Positions 1 to 9,341 are shown, counted from the stretch's first letter. The stretch: DNA of 64,000 nucleotides from GCA-2861595 sp035536185 (GCA_035536185.1 DATLOM010000026.1:25033-89032), one strand, 5' to 3'. A program made the numbers and translations. The notes: generated by a model from the sequence alone, not told the origin.

Positions 1-1
1 A

Positions 2-3000
2 CCACCGGCCAGGAACGGCGCGTCCATGGCGGCAGATGGTTCGGGCAACGTGGTCCTCTTCGGTGGTGTCAAGGATGTCGTCTTCAACGGTCCCGATCCG
101 GAGAACGCGACACCGGCCATGCCCCTCGACGACACCTGGACCTGGGACGGGCTGAACTGGATCGAAGAGCGGCCGGCGGAGAGCCCTCCGCCCAGGGCAG
201 GGGCCGCCATGGCCTACCACGCCCCGACCAAACGAGCCGTCCTCTTCGGCGGCCGCAACGAGGAGAGGCCTTCGGCCCCGTTCGATGTCACGTACGGCGA
301 CACCTGGTCGTGGGACGGCACTAACTGGGCGAGTGAGAGCCCTGGACCGCATCCGAGGGAGAACGCGTCCATGGCCTTCCTGGAAGCTACCGGGGAAACG
401 GTCCTCTTTGGTGCCTACAGCAGGCCTGACAGTGCCGGGGGGGACACCTGGACCTGGGACGGGTCGAGCTGGACGGAACGAAACCCTCAAGTGCGGCCAA
501 CAAGACGCCAGGGCGCGGGACTCGCCTATCACGCTCCCTCGGGGCACGTCGTGCTTTTCGGTGGCCGAGCTAGCTCGGAGTTGAACGATACCTGGACCTG
601 GGAGGGGAAGAGAACCGCGGGAGGCATCGACCCGAACGTCAACCGCAAGGTCAGCCTCCGCCCGCCCAGCGTTCCCGCCGACGGTAGGTCGACATCCACC
701 GCTACCGCCACCTACACAGTCGGTGGTCAGGGCGTATCGGGGCTGGAGGTGGAGTTCAACACCGATGGCGATGTCAGCTTCGGCCCTGTGAGGGACCATG
801 GGGACGGGAGGTACACCACCACCATCACCGCTTCCATCACGGACGGCGACGAGACGATCGGTGCCAGCTCCTCGAAATACCCTGAGTCGTTCCTCCCGGC
901 GAGACTGACCGAGACCCCGGCCGACCTACCGCGGTCGTGCACGGCCCATCCAACGAGCGGCTCAGGACATTGGACCGACTTGGACCCCACCTTTGGCTGT
1001 CTGGGAAAGATCACCGAGAGTGTCCCGCCTAACAACACCGGCTCGGGGATGGCCATCCAGCCCGACGGCAGAGTGGTGATGGCCGCCAGCAACCAGCTTC
1101 GGCGTTTCACCACGGAAGGCACACCTGATGGCAGCTTCGGGAACGCGGGGGTGACCAAGTTCACCGAGGATATGTCTGGCTCCGCCGGCGCCACGGACCT
1201 GGCCTTGCAGCGGGACCGGAAGATCCTGGTGCTCGCTTCGGAAGAACGCGACAGCGAAGACAACTCGGGCCCTATCTTCTCTTCGCGCCTTTATCGGTTC
1301 ACCACTGACGGCGCACCGGATCTGAGCTTCGGCCCCGGCGGCAGCGTCGAGTTGGACAGAGGCTTCTTCAGGGTCGTCGTTCAAGACGACGGCAAGATCG
1401 TGGTGCTGGGCAACAGCTTCGAGTTGGATGGTGTACCGATGTCGGGGGCCGCGGCTTCCTTGCTGGGACTCGACACCGTTCCTGGGGTACCTCACATGAG
1501 GGTCGTTCGCTACAAGACTGACGGCCAGGTCGACCTCGACTTCGGCCCGAACGGCGATGGCTCCGTCAGCTTCGATTTCGGTGTTGGGTTCGTCCCCACC
1601 GGCCAGGGTGGAGTGGCGCTTCAATCGGATGGCAAGGTCGTGGTGGTCGGATCTCAATGCAACCTGCTCGCCGCCACGTATCCCCACTGTGATCCGGCTG
1701 CGGGACGCCTCACGACCAGCGGGCAGCTCGATCCGACCTTCAACCCCTGTGGCCGCGGTACGGTCCCGTGCGGAGGGGTGGTCGTCACCCCGTTCGAGAC
1801 GCCTGTCGGCAACGCCGCCGTGGGTGGCAGCGCCGCCGGCACAAGTGTCGCCATTCAACCCGATGGCAAGATCTTGTTGGCTGGCTGGGGAGGAGCGGCC
1901 GAGGGGGTCGGCTTCGCCCTGATTCGCTACAACGTGGAAGTGCCAGGCCAGCCCGATGGGAGCCTCGACAGCACCTTCAACCCGTGCGTGCCGGCGGAGC
2001 CGCCGTGCGGCGGCAAGCAGCTCGCGCCGACCCATTTCGGCGGCTACCAGGGGAAGGGGAGCGATGGCTCCATCTCCGGCCCCGAGGACGGCGGCTACGC
2101 CAACGCGGTGTCGGTGGCCCAACAACCTGACAGGAAGATCGTGCTGGCGGGCAAGGGGCCGGCGGGCGCGGGAGACTTTCTCCTCGCCAGGTACAACCCT
2201 GATGGGACCGTCGACACCTGCGGCACTCCCGGCTACGTGCGTACCAACTTCGGGCTCTCCTCGGGGGCCTTGGATGTGGCCGTCCAGCCTGACGGCAGGA
2301 TCGTGGCCGGCGGTATGGCTCGGGAGCGGGGAAGCGAGGCGGTGGCCATGGCCCGTTACATGGGAGGTGGCACGGAGTCCCGCGTCTTCTCCCTCGGCCC
2401 GGTGGAGACACGGGTGAACGAGCCAGTGTCGGGCCCGGCTGAGGCGGCATTCCAGGTCAGCCTTGACGCTCCGGCCTGCCAAGCGTTGTCGGTGGCCTAT
2501 GCAACGGCCGACGGCTCAGCGACCGACGGTGCCGATTACCAAGGCACCAAGGGCGAGCCGCTACGGGTGCGTTTCGAGGCCAACGAGGACGAGAAGATCG
2601 TGCAGGTGCCGGTGCTGGCCGACACCGCCGCTGAGCCCGACGAGACCTTTTCACTGCGGCTGTCCGATCCTCGCTCCGAGGTGCAGGCCGAGCCGTTGGA
2701 TCCGGTGTTCCCCCGCCCGTTCGACTACCGGATAGCCGTTGGCCAGGCCAGCGCAACCATCGTCGACGCCAGCCGGCGCGTCGACATCGAAGGAGCCACG
2801 GTTCCAGAGTCTTTTGGCGGGACAGTGCCAATGCCGTTCACGGTGAGCTTGAACGGCCCGGTGGACAAGCCGGTGTCGGTGAACTACGCGACCGCAGATG
2901 GCTCGGCCACGGCCGGCGACGACTACCTGCCGGCGGGGGGAACGCTCAGCTTCGAACCTGGTGGGCCCACCTCCAAGACCGTACTTGTCGACGTGTTGGG

Positions 3001-4696
3001 CGATGAAGTGCCCGAGCCCACGGAGTCGTTGACGATGGCTTTGTCCACCGGCACACCTGGCGCGGCGCGGTTCTCCAACCCCAATCCGGTCAATGTGCCT
3101 TTACGGGAGGCGCCCCGAGGCTGTCCTCCCGCCTGTCCCCCCGACACGGCAGCGCCCTATCCCTCCAAGGTTTCGGTGAGGGGCCTGACCGGCACAGTCA
3201 CCGACGTCAACGTGACGCTCCGGGACCTGTGGTGGGACAAGAGCGGCCCCTCTGACGCCGACCTGATGCTGGTGGCGCCCGACGGTAAATCCGTGATCCT
3301 CATGTCCGACGCGTGCGGCGACAACGACTACCCCCATCCTATAGCGCGCTCCGCCCAGGTGGAGCTGACCTTCGACGACCACGCGGGAGGGCCCCTGCCC
3401 GCCGATACGCCGTGTTCTTCGGGCAGCTACCGCCCCCTCGATGACGATGACGACACCCGCGAGTTCGAAGGTGTGGGACAGCCCCGTCCGCCCGATGTGT
3501 TCCCTGAGCCGGCTGCCCCCGCTCCCGGCTCGACCCTTCCATTGTCGAGCTTCAACGGGATCGATCCCAACGGCACCTGGAGCCTGTACCTGATGGACGA
3601 CTTCCCCAACGACCCGGACCCCAACAAACCCTCAGGGCGCATCGTCAACGGCTGGAGCCTCAGTGTGGCCACCACCACGACCATCAAGACCACCGCAGAG
3701 CCGTTGAACCTGATCCTGGGCAAGGCCGTGGCCGAAGGCTTCATCACCGACGCCCGCCCCGGGGTGTCGGTGGGCGACAAGAAGGTGACCGAGGGAAACC
3801 TGGGACGGACCGAGGCGGTGTTCACCGTGACGGCAAATGGTCCAGCCACCTTCCCCCTGACGGTCGAGTACCGAACCACCGACGGCGAGGCCACCGCGGG
3901 ATCTGACTATGAGCCCACGTTGGGCAGCCTGAGCTTCACGGCCAATGGTCCCGTGGCGCAGACTTTGACCGTTCCTGTCGTGACAGACACACTAGCTGAG
4001 CCCGACGAGTCGTTCTCTGTTCTGATCGGCGCAACTGGAAGCGCGGTGACCGACGGCGAGGGAGTCGGGACGATCGTCAACGACGACGCTGGCATCGCCG
4101 GTGATCCGCCGAACAAGGCCCCGATGGCTCCAGCTCCCACCACATTAGCCCAGGTGGCCCCCCCACAACTGGTCAATCCCTCGACACAACCGGCAGCCCA
4201 CGGCCAAACCCAGCTGCAGCAACAGGCCCAGTCCCAGGTCCAGGTCCAGGCCCAGGCACAGGCGCAGCAGGTGGTACAGCAACAAGCCCAGCAGCAGGTG
4301 CAACACCAGGTTCAGACCCATGGCCACGCCCAGAGCCAAGGACAATTCCACAGACAAGCGGGGCTGGCGGGCGAGCGTTCGCGTGAAACGCAAGGTGAGC
4401 GGGCCTACGTCTCAGGGCCTGTCGCAGAGCCAGACACGCACCTCGCTGCTGGCGTCCGGCAGCCCTCCCCGATAAGCCCCGCCGCGCTGTGGGGCGGCCT
4501 GGTGACCGTCGGGCTTGTCATCGCCCTTGCCCAAACGACCAAAGCACCCACGCCGGCTCACCAACGGGGGCCACTTCGCCCACCCGTCGGCCAGGGCAGA
4601 GCCCGCCTCCCGACTGAAAGAATCAGAGGCCGCCACCGCAGGCAAAGTGACTATCGGTGGTGCATCTACAAGTCGTCTGCCGGCCAGCCTCCATGA
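2..4696 (+). CDS. Giant secreted multidomain protein (kelch, delta-60, Calx-beta, P-domain), 5' truncated
   Basis: The frame is open to the left edge. The residues before the first ATG (26), PPARNGASM, match the conserved start of the downstream kelch repeats (PPPRAGAAM, HPRENASM), so the real start lies outside the window. Counting from base 2, kelch-like repeats with DTWTWDG motifs occupy about residues 1-200 and an Ig-like segment about 215-310. Beta-propeller 'delta-60' repeats (QPDGKIVL and similar) cover 325-800, Calx-beta domains 815-1035 and 1255-1360, and a proprotein-convertase-like P-domain 1040-1235. A Gln-rich stretch (about 1395-1460) precedes one hydrophobic segment near 1490-1510 and a basic tail. 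These are modules of secreted, Ca2+-dependent or adhesive surface proteins. No catalytic domain is visible, so the ligand is unknown. Confidence 0.85.
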   Translation, partial: PPARNGASMAADGSGNVVLFGGVKDVVFNGPDPENATPAMPLDDTWTWDGLNWIEERPAESPPPRAGAAMAYHAPTKRAVLFGGRNEERPSAPFDVTYGDTWSWDGTNWASESPGPHPRENASMAFLEATGETVLFGAYSRPDSAGGDTWTWDGSSWTERNPQVRPTRRQGAGLAYHAPSGHVVLFGGRASSELNDTWTWEGKRTAGGIDPNVNRKVSLRPPSVPADGRSTSTATATYTVGGQGVSGLEVEFNTDGDVSFGPVRDHGDGRYTTTITASITDGDETIGASSSKYPESFLPARLTETPADLPRSCTAHPTSGSGHWTDLDPTFGCLGKITESVPPNNTGSGMAIQPDGRVVMAASNQLRRFTTEGTPDGSFGNAGVTKFTEDMSGSAGATDLALQRDRKILVLASEERDSEDNSGPIFSSRLYRFTTDGAPDLSFGPGGSVELDRGFFRVVVQDDGKIVVLGNSFELDGVPMSGAAASLLGLDTVPGVPHMRVVRYKTDGQVDLDFGPNGDGSVSFDFGVGFVPTGQGGVALQSDGKVVVVGSQCNLLAATYPHCDPAAGRLTTSGQLDPTFNPCGRGTVPCGGVVVTPFETPVGNAAVGGSAAGTSVAIQPDGKILLAGWGGAAEGVGFALIRYNVEVPGQPDGSLDSTFNPCVPAEPPCGGKQLAPTHFGGYQGKGSDGSISGPEDGGYANAVSVAQQPDRKIVLAGKGPAGAGDFLLARYNPDGTVDTCGTPGYVRTNFGLSSGALDVAVQPDGRIVAGGMARERGSEAVAMARYMGGGTESRVFSLGPVETRVNEPVSGPAEAAFQVSLDAPACQALSVAYATADGSATDGADYQGTKGEPLRVRFEANEDEKIVQVPVLADTAAEPDETFSLRLSDPRSEVQAEPLDPVFPRPFDYRIAVGQASATIVDASRRVDIEGATVPESFGGTVPMPFTVSLNGPVDKPVSVNYATADGSATAGDDYLPAGGTLSFEPGGPTSKTVLVDVLGDEVPEPTESLTMALSTGTPGAARFSNPNPVNVPLREAPRGCPPACPPDTAAPYPSKVSVRGLTGTVTDVNVTLRDLWWDKSGPSDADLMLVAPDGKSVILMSDACGDNDYPHPIARSAQVELTFDDHAGGPLPADTPCSSGSYRPLDDDDDTREFEGVGQPRPPDVFPEPAAPAPGSTLPLSSFNGIDPNGTWSLYLMDDFPNDPDPNKPSGRIVNGWSLSVATTTTIKTTAEPLNLILGKAVAEGFITDARPGVSVGDKKVTEGNLGRTEAVFTVTANGPATFPLTVEYRTTDGEATAGSDYEPTLGSLSFTANGPVAQTLTVPVVTDTLAEPDESFSVLIGATGSAVTDGEGVGTIVNDDAGIAGDPPNKAPMAPAPTTLAQVAPPQLVNPSTQPAAHGQTQLQQQAQSQVQVQAQAQAQQVVQQQAQQQVQHQVQTHGHAQSQGQFHRQAGLAGERSRETQGERAYVSGPVAEPDTHLAAGVRQPSPISPAALWGGLVTVGLVIALAQTTKAPTPAHQRGPLRPPVGQGRARLPTERIRGRHRRQSDYRWCIYKSSAGQPP

Positions 4697-4807
4697 GATG
4701 CAACTAGGTGCGGGGGTACGATGAAAACCCCTATCCGGGGGGGTGGTTCTTTCGCCGCCTCCTTATCATCTTCGAAGGTCGCCTAAGGCTTAAAAAGGAT
4801 TGGACCA
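4697..4807. other. Intergenic leader of ftsH
   Basis: This gap holds a short hairpin, ACCCC-TATCC-GGGGGGT (around 4737-4754), which may end the upstream transcript or sit in the ftsH leader. An AAGGA ribosome-binding site lies just before the ATG at 4808. No gene is visible. Confidence 0.4.
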
Positions 4808-6796
4808 ATGGCCGAATCAGCCGCAAAGGACCCCAAAACCACCGTTCGGGCGCTGCTCGGGATCTTGGTGGCGGTAATCATCGCCTACGCCCTGTTGGTG
4901 CGCGTCGCGTACAGCGCCCCTGAGCCCGGAAGCGAGCTCAGCCTCGACCGCCTGTTCCGCGCCGCCGAATCCGGCCAGATCATGTCGGCCACGCTGTTGG
5001 ACCAGGACTCGGTGGTCGTCGGCCAGCTCTGCCCGGCCGGGGTGCGGGGCACCTCCGCCACCGGCGTCACCTGCCCAGACCGGCCCCAGCGCTTCCATTC
5101 CACCTATCCGGCCAGCGACGTCGGCACCAACCAGCTCATCGAGCGCCTGGGCACCCGGGCCCAGGTGAAGGTGGACCGCCAGTCGGAGAAGGCCATCGCC
5201 AAGCTGTTGATGAGCTTCGTGCTGCCACTGATCCTGCTGGCCACGCTGTTCGGCATCATCATGGTGGCCAAGGGCGGGGACTCCTCAATGGCCGACATCG
5301 CCGGGTTCGGGCGTCTGGGCAGGAAGCGCCAGCGTGAGAAGAAAGCCGGCACCGGTGTCACCTTCGCCGACGTGGCCGGCCAGGACACCGCCGTTTTGGA
5401 GCTGCGGGAGGTCATCGACTACCTGAAGGACCCGGCCAAGTTCGATGCGGTGGGTGCCATCGCGCCAAAGGGCGTGTTGTTGTTCGGACCTCCTGGCTGC
5501 GGCAAGACCCTGATGGCCAGAGCGGTGGCCGGAGAGTCCGGTGTCCCCTTCGTGTCGGTGTCGGGAACTGAGTTCGTCGAATCCCTCGTAGGGGTGGGTG
5601 CGGCCCGTGTGCGTGACCTTTTCGCCCAGGTGCGTGAGCTGGCCCCGGCCATCGTGTTCATCGACGAGATAGACGCCGTCGGCCGCCGCCGCGAGGGTGA
5701 GGGCGTCTCCGGTGGTGAGCGCGAGCAGACCCTCAACCAGTTGCTGGTGGAGATGGATGGCTTCGAGGTGGCCGCCGGCGTGGTTCTCATCGCCGCCACC
5801 AACCGCCCCGACATCTTGGACTCCGCCCTTCTGCGCCCCGGGCGCTTCGACCGCCAGATCACCCTGGAGGCCCCCGACGTGGAGGGGCGAAAGGCCATCC
5901 TGCAGGTGCACGCGGCCAACCGAAACATCGCCCCAGATGTGGACTTCGCCCTGCTGGCCCGGCGCACTCCGGGCTTCACCGGAGCCGACCTCGCCTCGGT
6001 GATGAACGAGGCGGTGCTTCTGGCCATCAGGGATGGTTCGGAAGAGGCGACGATCAACTCGCACCATCTTTCGGAAGCGGTGCAGCGGGTGCTGCACGGG
6101 CCGCACCGCGGCAAGCTGTTGGCCCCCGAGGAGAGGGCTCGCATCGCCGTTCACGAAACCGGCCACGCCCTGGTCGCCGCCGCCTGTGGGCGGGGCGGCG
6201 ACGTGGTGCGGGTATCGGTGGTGGCCAGGGGCAGGGGAGTGGGATCGGCCAACATCGGCATAGGCGACCGCGCCCTCCTGACCGAAGCCGACATGGAGGT
6301 CCAGGTGGCCATCGCCATGGGCGGGCTGGTCGCTGAGGAACTCGTCTACGGAGGGTCCTCCACCATGCCCGAGGACGACATCTCCCGGGCGACCGGGCTT
6401 GCGAAGTTGATGGTGGGCGTCTACGGCATGTCCGACGAGTTGGGCAGAGTGCAGATACTCAACCGCTTCGCGGGCGGTTTCCTCGGCGGCGACGGCACAT
6501 CGGTGGACTCGTCGGTATCGGAGCAGGTGCTGCACACCTTCGCCATGGAGGTGAAGGACCTCGTGGCCGCGGCCGAGGCCCGCGCCATCGCCATCCTCAG
6601 CAAGAACCGCAGCCATCTAGAGTCCATGGCTACCCGCCTCCAGGAGGAGGAGACCCTGGAGGGCCGAGCGCTCGAGGACTTCCTCGCCCCCATGACAGGG
6701 GCGGGCGCTGGGGTCTTCAACGGCGGAGCCCCCCCCCGCCGCGGCGCCGGCTCTTCGAAGCCTGGTGAGACGGCCCTCACCCGTCCCCGCCGCTGA
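4808..6796 (+). CDS. ftsH: ATP-dependent zinc metalloprotease FtsH
   Basis: This is a 662-residue membrane AAA+ protease that extracts and degrades membrane and misfolded cytosolic proteins. Transmembrane segments lie near residues 13-33 and 134-155, with an extracytoplasmic loop between them. The AAA domain has Walker A GPPGCGKT (from residue 227), Walker B VFIDEIDAVG and an SRH ending LLRPGRFDR. The protease domain has the zinc motif HETGH (449-453), and EDDISRAT supplies the usual third Asp ligand. Length is normal. The start is set by an AAGGA site about 8 nt upstream. The extracytoplasmic loop carries two cysteines about 15 residues apart, which could form a disulfide. The gene lies between two secreted P-domain protein genes and overlaps the downstream one by 32 nt, so coupled expression is likely. 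Confidence 0.96.
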   Translation: MAESAAKDPKTTVRALLGILVAVIIAYALLVRVAYSAPEPGSELSLDRLFRAAESGQIMSATLLDQDSVVVGQLCPAGVRGTSATGVTCPDRPQRFHSTYPASDVGTNQLIERLGTRAQVKVDRQSEKAIAKLLMSFVLPLILLATLFGIIMVAKGGDSSMADIAGFGRLGRKRQREKKAGTGVTFADVAGQDTAVLELREVIDYLKDPAKFDAVGAIAPKGVLLFGPPGCGKTLMARAVAGESGVPFVSVSGTEFVESLVGVGAARVRDLFAQVRELAPAIVFIDEIDAVGRRREGEGVSGGEREQTLNQLLVEMDGFEVAAGVVLIAATNRPDILDSALLRPGRFDRQITLEAPDVEGRKAILQVHAANRNIAPDVDFALLARRTPGFTGADLASVMNEAVLLAIRDGSEEATINSHHLSEAVQRVLHGPHRGKLLAPEERARIAVHETGHALVAAACGRGGDVVRVSVVARGRGVGSANIGIGDRALLTEADMEVQVAIAMGGLVAEELVYGGSSTMPEDDISRATGLAKLMVGVYGMSDELGRVQILNRFAGGFLGGDGTSVDSSVSEQVLHTFAMEVKDLVAAAEARAIAILSKNRSHLESMATRLQEEETLEGRALEDFLAPMTGAGAGVFNGGAPPRRGAGSSKPGETALTRPRR

Positions 6797-7919
6797 TGAG
6801 GACCGACCACTGACCCCGAACCGTAAGGGCGGTCGTCTGGATGGCACATTCGCCGCTGACGAAGATCGACCACTGGCTCCGAACCGAAGCCGCGGCCGCC
6901 TGGGCGGCACATCCGCCGCCGAGCAGGACCGACCACTGGCTCCGAACCTGGGGAGAGCCGCCCGGCCGCTCATAGCCGTAGGGCTCTCCCTCGTGGGGCC
7001 GGTCCTGGCGTCGGCGCCGGCGCCGGCAGCCACATTCTCCAACGCCACTCCGATCGTGCTGTCACTGGGGGGCCCGCCAGGCGGCTGCCCTCCCCGTTGT
7101 CCCTCCGACACCGCCGCTCCCTTCCCATCCGCCATCGCCGTGACCGGCCAGTCCGGAACCGTCACCGACGTCAACGTGACCCTGCGGGACCTGAGCTATC
7201 AGCACAACGGTCCTCCGGACGCCGACATCATGCTCGTGGCCCCCGGTGGCAAGTCCGTGATGTTGATGTCCGACGCCTGTGGCAACAACGACAACAACAA
7301 CCCTGTCACTACCCCGATCACCTTGAGCTTCGATGACCAGGCCGGCGCCGCCCTCCCTGCCGACGGGGCCTGTGCCAGCGGCACGTTCAAGCCGGTCGAC
7401 GACGACGACGACGGTGAGTTCCCATTCCACCAGCCCGACGAGTTCCCCGGAGCGCCGGAGCCAGCCACCACGGCGCAGCTCTCGAGCCTCAACGGCACTG
7501 CCGCCAATGGGGCGTGGAACCTCTACGTCGTCGACGACTATCCCAATGATCCCGACCCCAATGGTCGAGCTGGCCAGATCGGCGGTGGTTGGTCGATCGA
7601 CATCTCCACTTCCGCCGCCCCCGCTCCTGCCCCGCCCCCGCCCGCCCCCGCCCCCAATCCGACGCCGGCGCCACCGCCGCCCCGCGCGCCCGCCGGGGTT
7701 CCGCCGCTGGACGCCACCGTCCCCCCGGCGCCCGGCTCCCGAGATACCGAGCCGCCAACCGCCCCCGTCCAGCCCGGGGACTTCAAGCCCCTGGCATCCG
7801 ACACCGAGGAGGACGGCGGCGACGCCGTGCCCTGGGTGGTAGGCGGGTTCCTGGGAGCCGGCGCCCTGGGCCTGATGGCCATGCTCAGCTCCGGCGGCTG
7901 GCGCTTCTGGCGCCGCTAA
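6765..7919 (+). CDS. Secreted P-domain protein with C-terminal membrane anchor
   Basis: The GTG start lies inside the end of ftsH. No other in-frame ATG or GTG before the hydrophobic segment gives a usable start, so this start is likely but not certain. Residues about 10-62 are 2.5 copies of a 21-residue repeat (DEDRPLTPNRKGGRLDGT-like). A signal-like hydrophobic stretch follows (about 68-88), ending ALA-like before ATFSNA. Residues about 105-285 form a P-domain-like module with the core GTVTDVNVTLRDL, LMSDACGNND and an acidic DDDDDGEF loop. It is closely similar to the P-domain of the protein at 2-4696. A Pro/Ala-rich stalk then leads to one transmembrane segment near the C-terminus with an RFWRR tail. 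I infer a surface-anchored protein; no enzyme motif is visible. Confidence 0.8.
   Translation: MRRPSPVPAADEDRPLTPNRKGGRLDGTFAADEDRPLAPNRSRGRLGGTSAAEQDRPLAPNLGRAARPLIAVGLSLVGPVLASAPAPAATFSNATPIVLSLGGPPGGCPPRCPSDTAAPFPSAIAVTGQSGTVTDVNVTLRDLSYQHNGPPDADIMLVAPGGKSVMLMSDACGNNDNNNPVTTPITLSFDDQAGAALPADGACASGTFKPVDDDDDGEFPFHQPDEFPGAPEPATTAQLSSLNGTAANGAWNLYVVDDYPNDPDPNGRAGQIGGGWSIDISTSAAPAPAPPPPAPAPNPTPAPPPPRAPAGVPPLDATVPPAPGSRDTEPPTAPVQPGDFKPLASDTEEDGGDAVPWVVGGFLGAGALGLMAMLSSGGWRFWRR
6801..6948 (+). repeat. 63-bp in-frame tandem repeat, about 2.5 copies
   Basis: The unit beginning GACCGACCACTG starts at 6801, 6864 (GATCGACCACTG) and 6927, giving a 63-bp period (21 codons). It lies just after the ftsH stop and encodes the N-terminal repeats of the P-domain protein. 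Confidence 0.85.
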
Positions 7920-8013
7920 CGCCAGTCAGGTCACCAACCTGGCCCGAGCGGATAGTTTCCGCTACAGCTGGAGGAAGCGTACGAACCTTCGCTTCGAGAA
8001 GGTGGAGGAGCGG

Positions 8014-8130
8014 GTGATCGGGCGGATCCACGCAGAGGTTGCCGGCCAGTCCCGCACGATGATCTTCGCCATGATGAGCCTCATCCTCACCGCCGTCCTG
8101 CTCACCTATACCGCGGGCCGCTTCGGCTGA
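8014..8130 (+). CDS. Small single-span membrane protein, hypothetical
   Basis: This 38-codon frame ends at a TGA just before the toxin gene on the other strand. After a short polar start it encodes one hydrophobic helix (MIFAMMSLILTAVLLTY) and a TAGRFG tail. A purine-rich stretch, GGTGGAGGAG, lies just upstream of the GTG at 8014, rather close for a ribosome-binding site. The same frame is open further upstream and another GTG at 8002 is possible. I recognise no family. The evidence is the clean membrane segment and the otherwise empty 240-bp gap. Confidence 0.4.
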   Translation: MIGRIHAEVAGQSRTMIFAMMSLILTAVLLTYTAGRFG

Positions 8131-8157
8131 TCCAGTCGAGTTGGCCGTCTGGCGGTG

Positions 8158-8466
8158 TCAGCAGGCGAGGGCGTAGCTGACGGCCCAGCACACCTTGCTC
8201 ATCGTGTCGTCATCCACAGTGCCGACGAAGCTGCCAAGCGACGACCGGTCGACCGTGTGGAGCCCGTCGCAGTTGATCACCGAATGCTGGTCGATCCCGG
8301 CGTCGTCGTGATCGAGGTCGACCTCAGCGGCCAAGCCCCGGATCGATGTCGTGATCTCCGCCACTGTCACGAGGCGGCGAACGTCGATCACCTCCGGCCG
8401 GGTCAGCACCAGGACGGGGCGAGTCTTGCGACCGATCCGGGCCAACCAGATCTCGCCGCGCGTCAA
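8158..8466 (-). CDS. MazF/PemK-family endoribonuclease toxin
   Basis: The product is about 102 residues, the usual MazF length. It begins TRGEIWLARIG, followed by RPVLVLTRPE, the typical first strands of the PemK/MazF fold. The family cleaves mRNA, and the partner antitoxin blocks it. The start at TTG 8466 (TTGACGCGC) is chosen because it overlaps the antitoxin stop in a TTGA junction and removes an atypical MERRL extension. A TTG at 8478 is the alternative. It lies downstream of, and is probably co-translated with, the antitoxin at 8463-8672. Confidence 0.8.
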   Translation of the reverse strand: MTRGEIWLARIGRKTRPVLVLTRPEVIDVRRLVTVAEITTSIRGLAAEVDLDHDDAGIDQHSVINCDGLHTVDRSSLGSFVGTVDDDTMSKVCWAVSYALAC

Positions 8467-8672
8467 TCGTCGCTCCAAGCTTCAGCTTCGGTCCAGAACA
8501 CATCGGGGCGTTCGGGACGGCGCTCGTACGCGGCCCGGTCCGCCTCCGCCAAGGCCGCCCGCACCGCGGCGGAGACTCCCTCGCGAGCCGCCGCTGAGAT
8601 GTTGATGCCGAGCTGCCGGGCCCGTCGTGCGAGGGCGTCGTCGAGCGTGAACGTCGTACGCGTCGAAGCTAT
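8463..8672 (-). CDS. CcdA/MazE-like ribbon-helix-helix antitoxin, apparent ATA start
   Basis: This 69-residue frame reads ASTRTTFTLDDALARRARQL and continues with NISAAAREGVSAAVRAAL, an RHH-type antitoxin followed by an acidic toxin-binding tail ending TEAEAWSDD. It sits directly before the toxin gene and overlaps it by 4 nt. The codon where relatives begin (Met-Ala-Ser-Thr-Arg) is ATA at 8672. A TAG lies five codons upstream and no ATG, GTG or TTG occurs in frame between. Either ATA is used as a rare start, or the start codon has been lost by mutation or sequence error. No long shadow frame on the other strand explains this conservation. Confidence 0.65.
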   Translation of the reverse strand: MASTRTTFTLDDALARRARQLGINISAAAREGVSAAVRAALAEADRAAYERRPERPDVFWTEAEAWSDD

Positions 8673-8822
8673 ACCTGAATGCTAGCATGAGATGATAGCG
8701 GATGAAAGGCTTCGCCAGCTGGATCCTGACCTCGATTCAACACCGTCTGGCCTCGATCACGCCTCGAGGTGCCGGCGACAAGCCCTCCCCTCTGAATGAT
8801 CACGAGAGGACCGAGGGGTACC

Positions 8823-9341
8823 ATGACACTGATGAACGACCAGGACCGGGAGCGCTTCCTCGCCACGTTGCGCCAGGACGATGAGTTCCGGGCCGCGGTG
8901 AGGCGCGAGCTGCTCACCGAGGAGTTGCTGAACCTGCCGCAGACCGTGGCGCAGCTGGGCCAGGACCTTCGCGATCTGACTGAGACCGCTGCGCAGCAGG
9001 GCCAGCACCTCCGTAGCCTCACGCAGGCCGTGGCGCAGCAGGGCCAGGACATCCGCAGCCTCACCCAGACGGTGGGAACGTTAGTCGACGTGGTCGCCGA
9101 GCAGCGCCAGGACTTCACCGCTTTGGCCACAGATGTACGCGGCTACTTGGAGCGCACCCTGACCCTTGTCGGAGACGGCTTCACCGCTGTCCGCGGAGAG
9201 ATCTCGTCCCTACGGACCGACATGGACGACCGAATGGCCGAGCTGCGAGCCAACATGACCGCCGGCTTCACCACGGTTGATGCAAGGTTCGACCAGGTCA
9301 ACGCCGAGATCAGCGACATCAAGAGGCGCCTGGCCTCATAG
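8823..9341 (+). CDS. Coiled-coil protein with heptad-like repeats
   Basis: This 172-residue soluble protein has no signal or membrane segment. The start at ATG 8823 has a GAGGGG ribosome-binding site 4-5 nt upstream. Residues about 35-95 hold imperfect 17-18-residue repeats of the form LTQAVAQQGQDIRS, and the C-terminal half is also coiled-coil-like (FTAVRGEISSLRTDMDDRMA). Such proteins are usually structural or oligomerising partners. I do not recognise a family with known function. Neighbouring genes are a toxin-antitoxin pair and a lipoprotein, which do not indicate a role. Confidence 0.7.
   Translation: MTLMNDQDRERFLATLRQDDEFRAAVRRELLTEELLNLPQTVAQLGQDLRDLTETAAQQGQHLRSLTQAVAQQGQDIRSLTQTVGTLVDVVAEQRQDFTALATDVRGYLERTLTLVGDGFTAVRGEISSLRTDMDDRMAELRANMTAGFTTVDARFDQVNAEISDIKRRLAS

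Noticed and set aside
8155..8685. 176-codon frame on the plus strand over the toxin-antitoxin pair
   Set aside because: The minus strand encodes recognisable MazF and RHH antitoxin proteins; the plus frame is their shadow.
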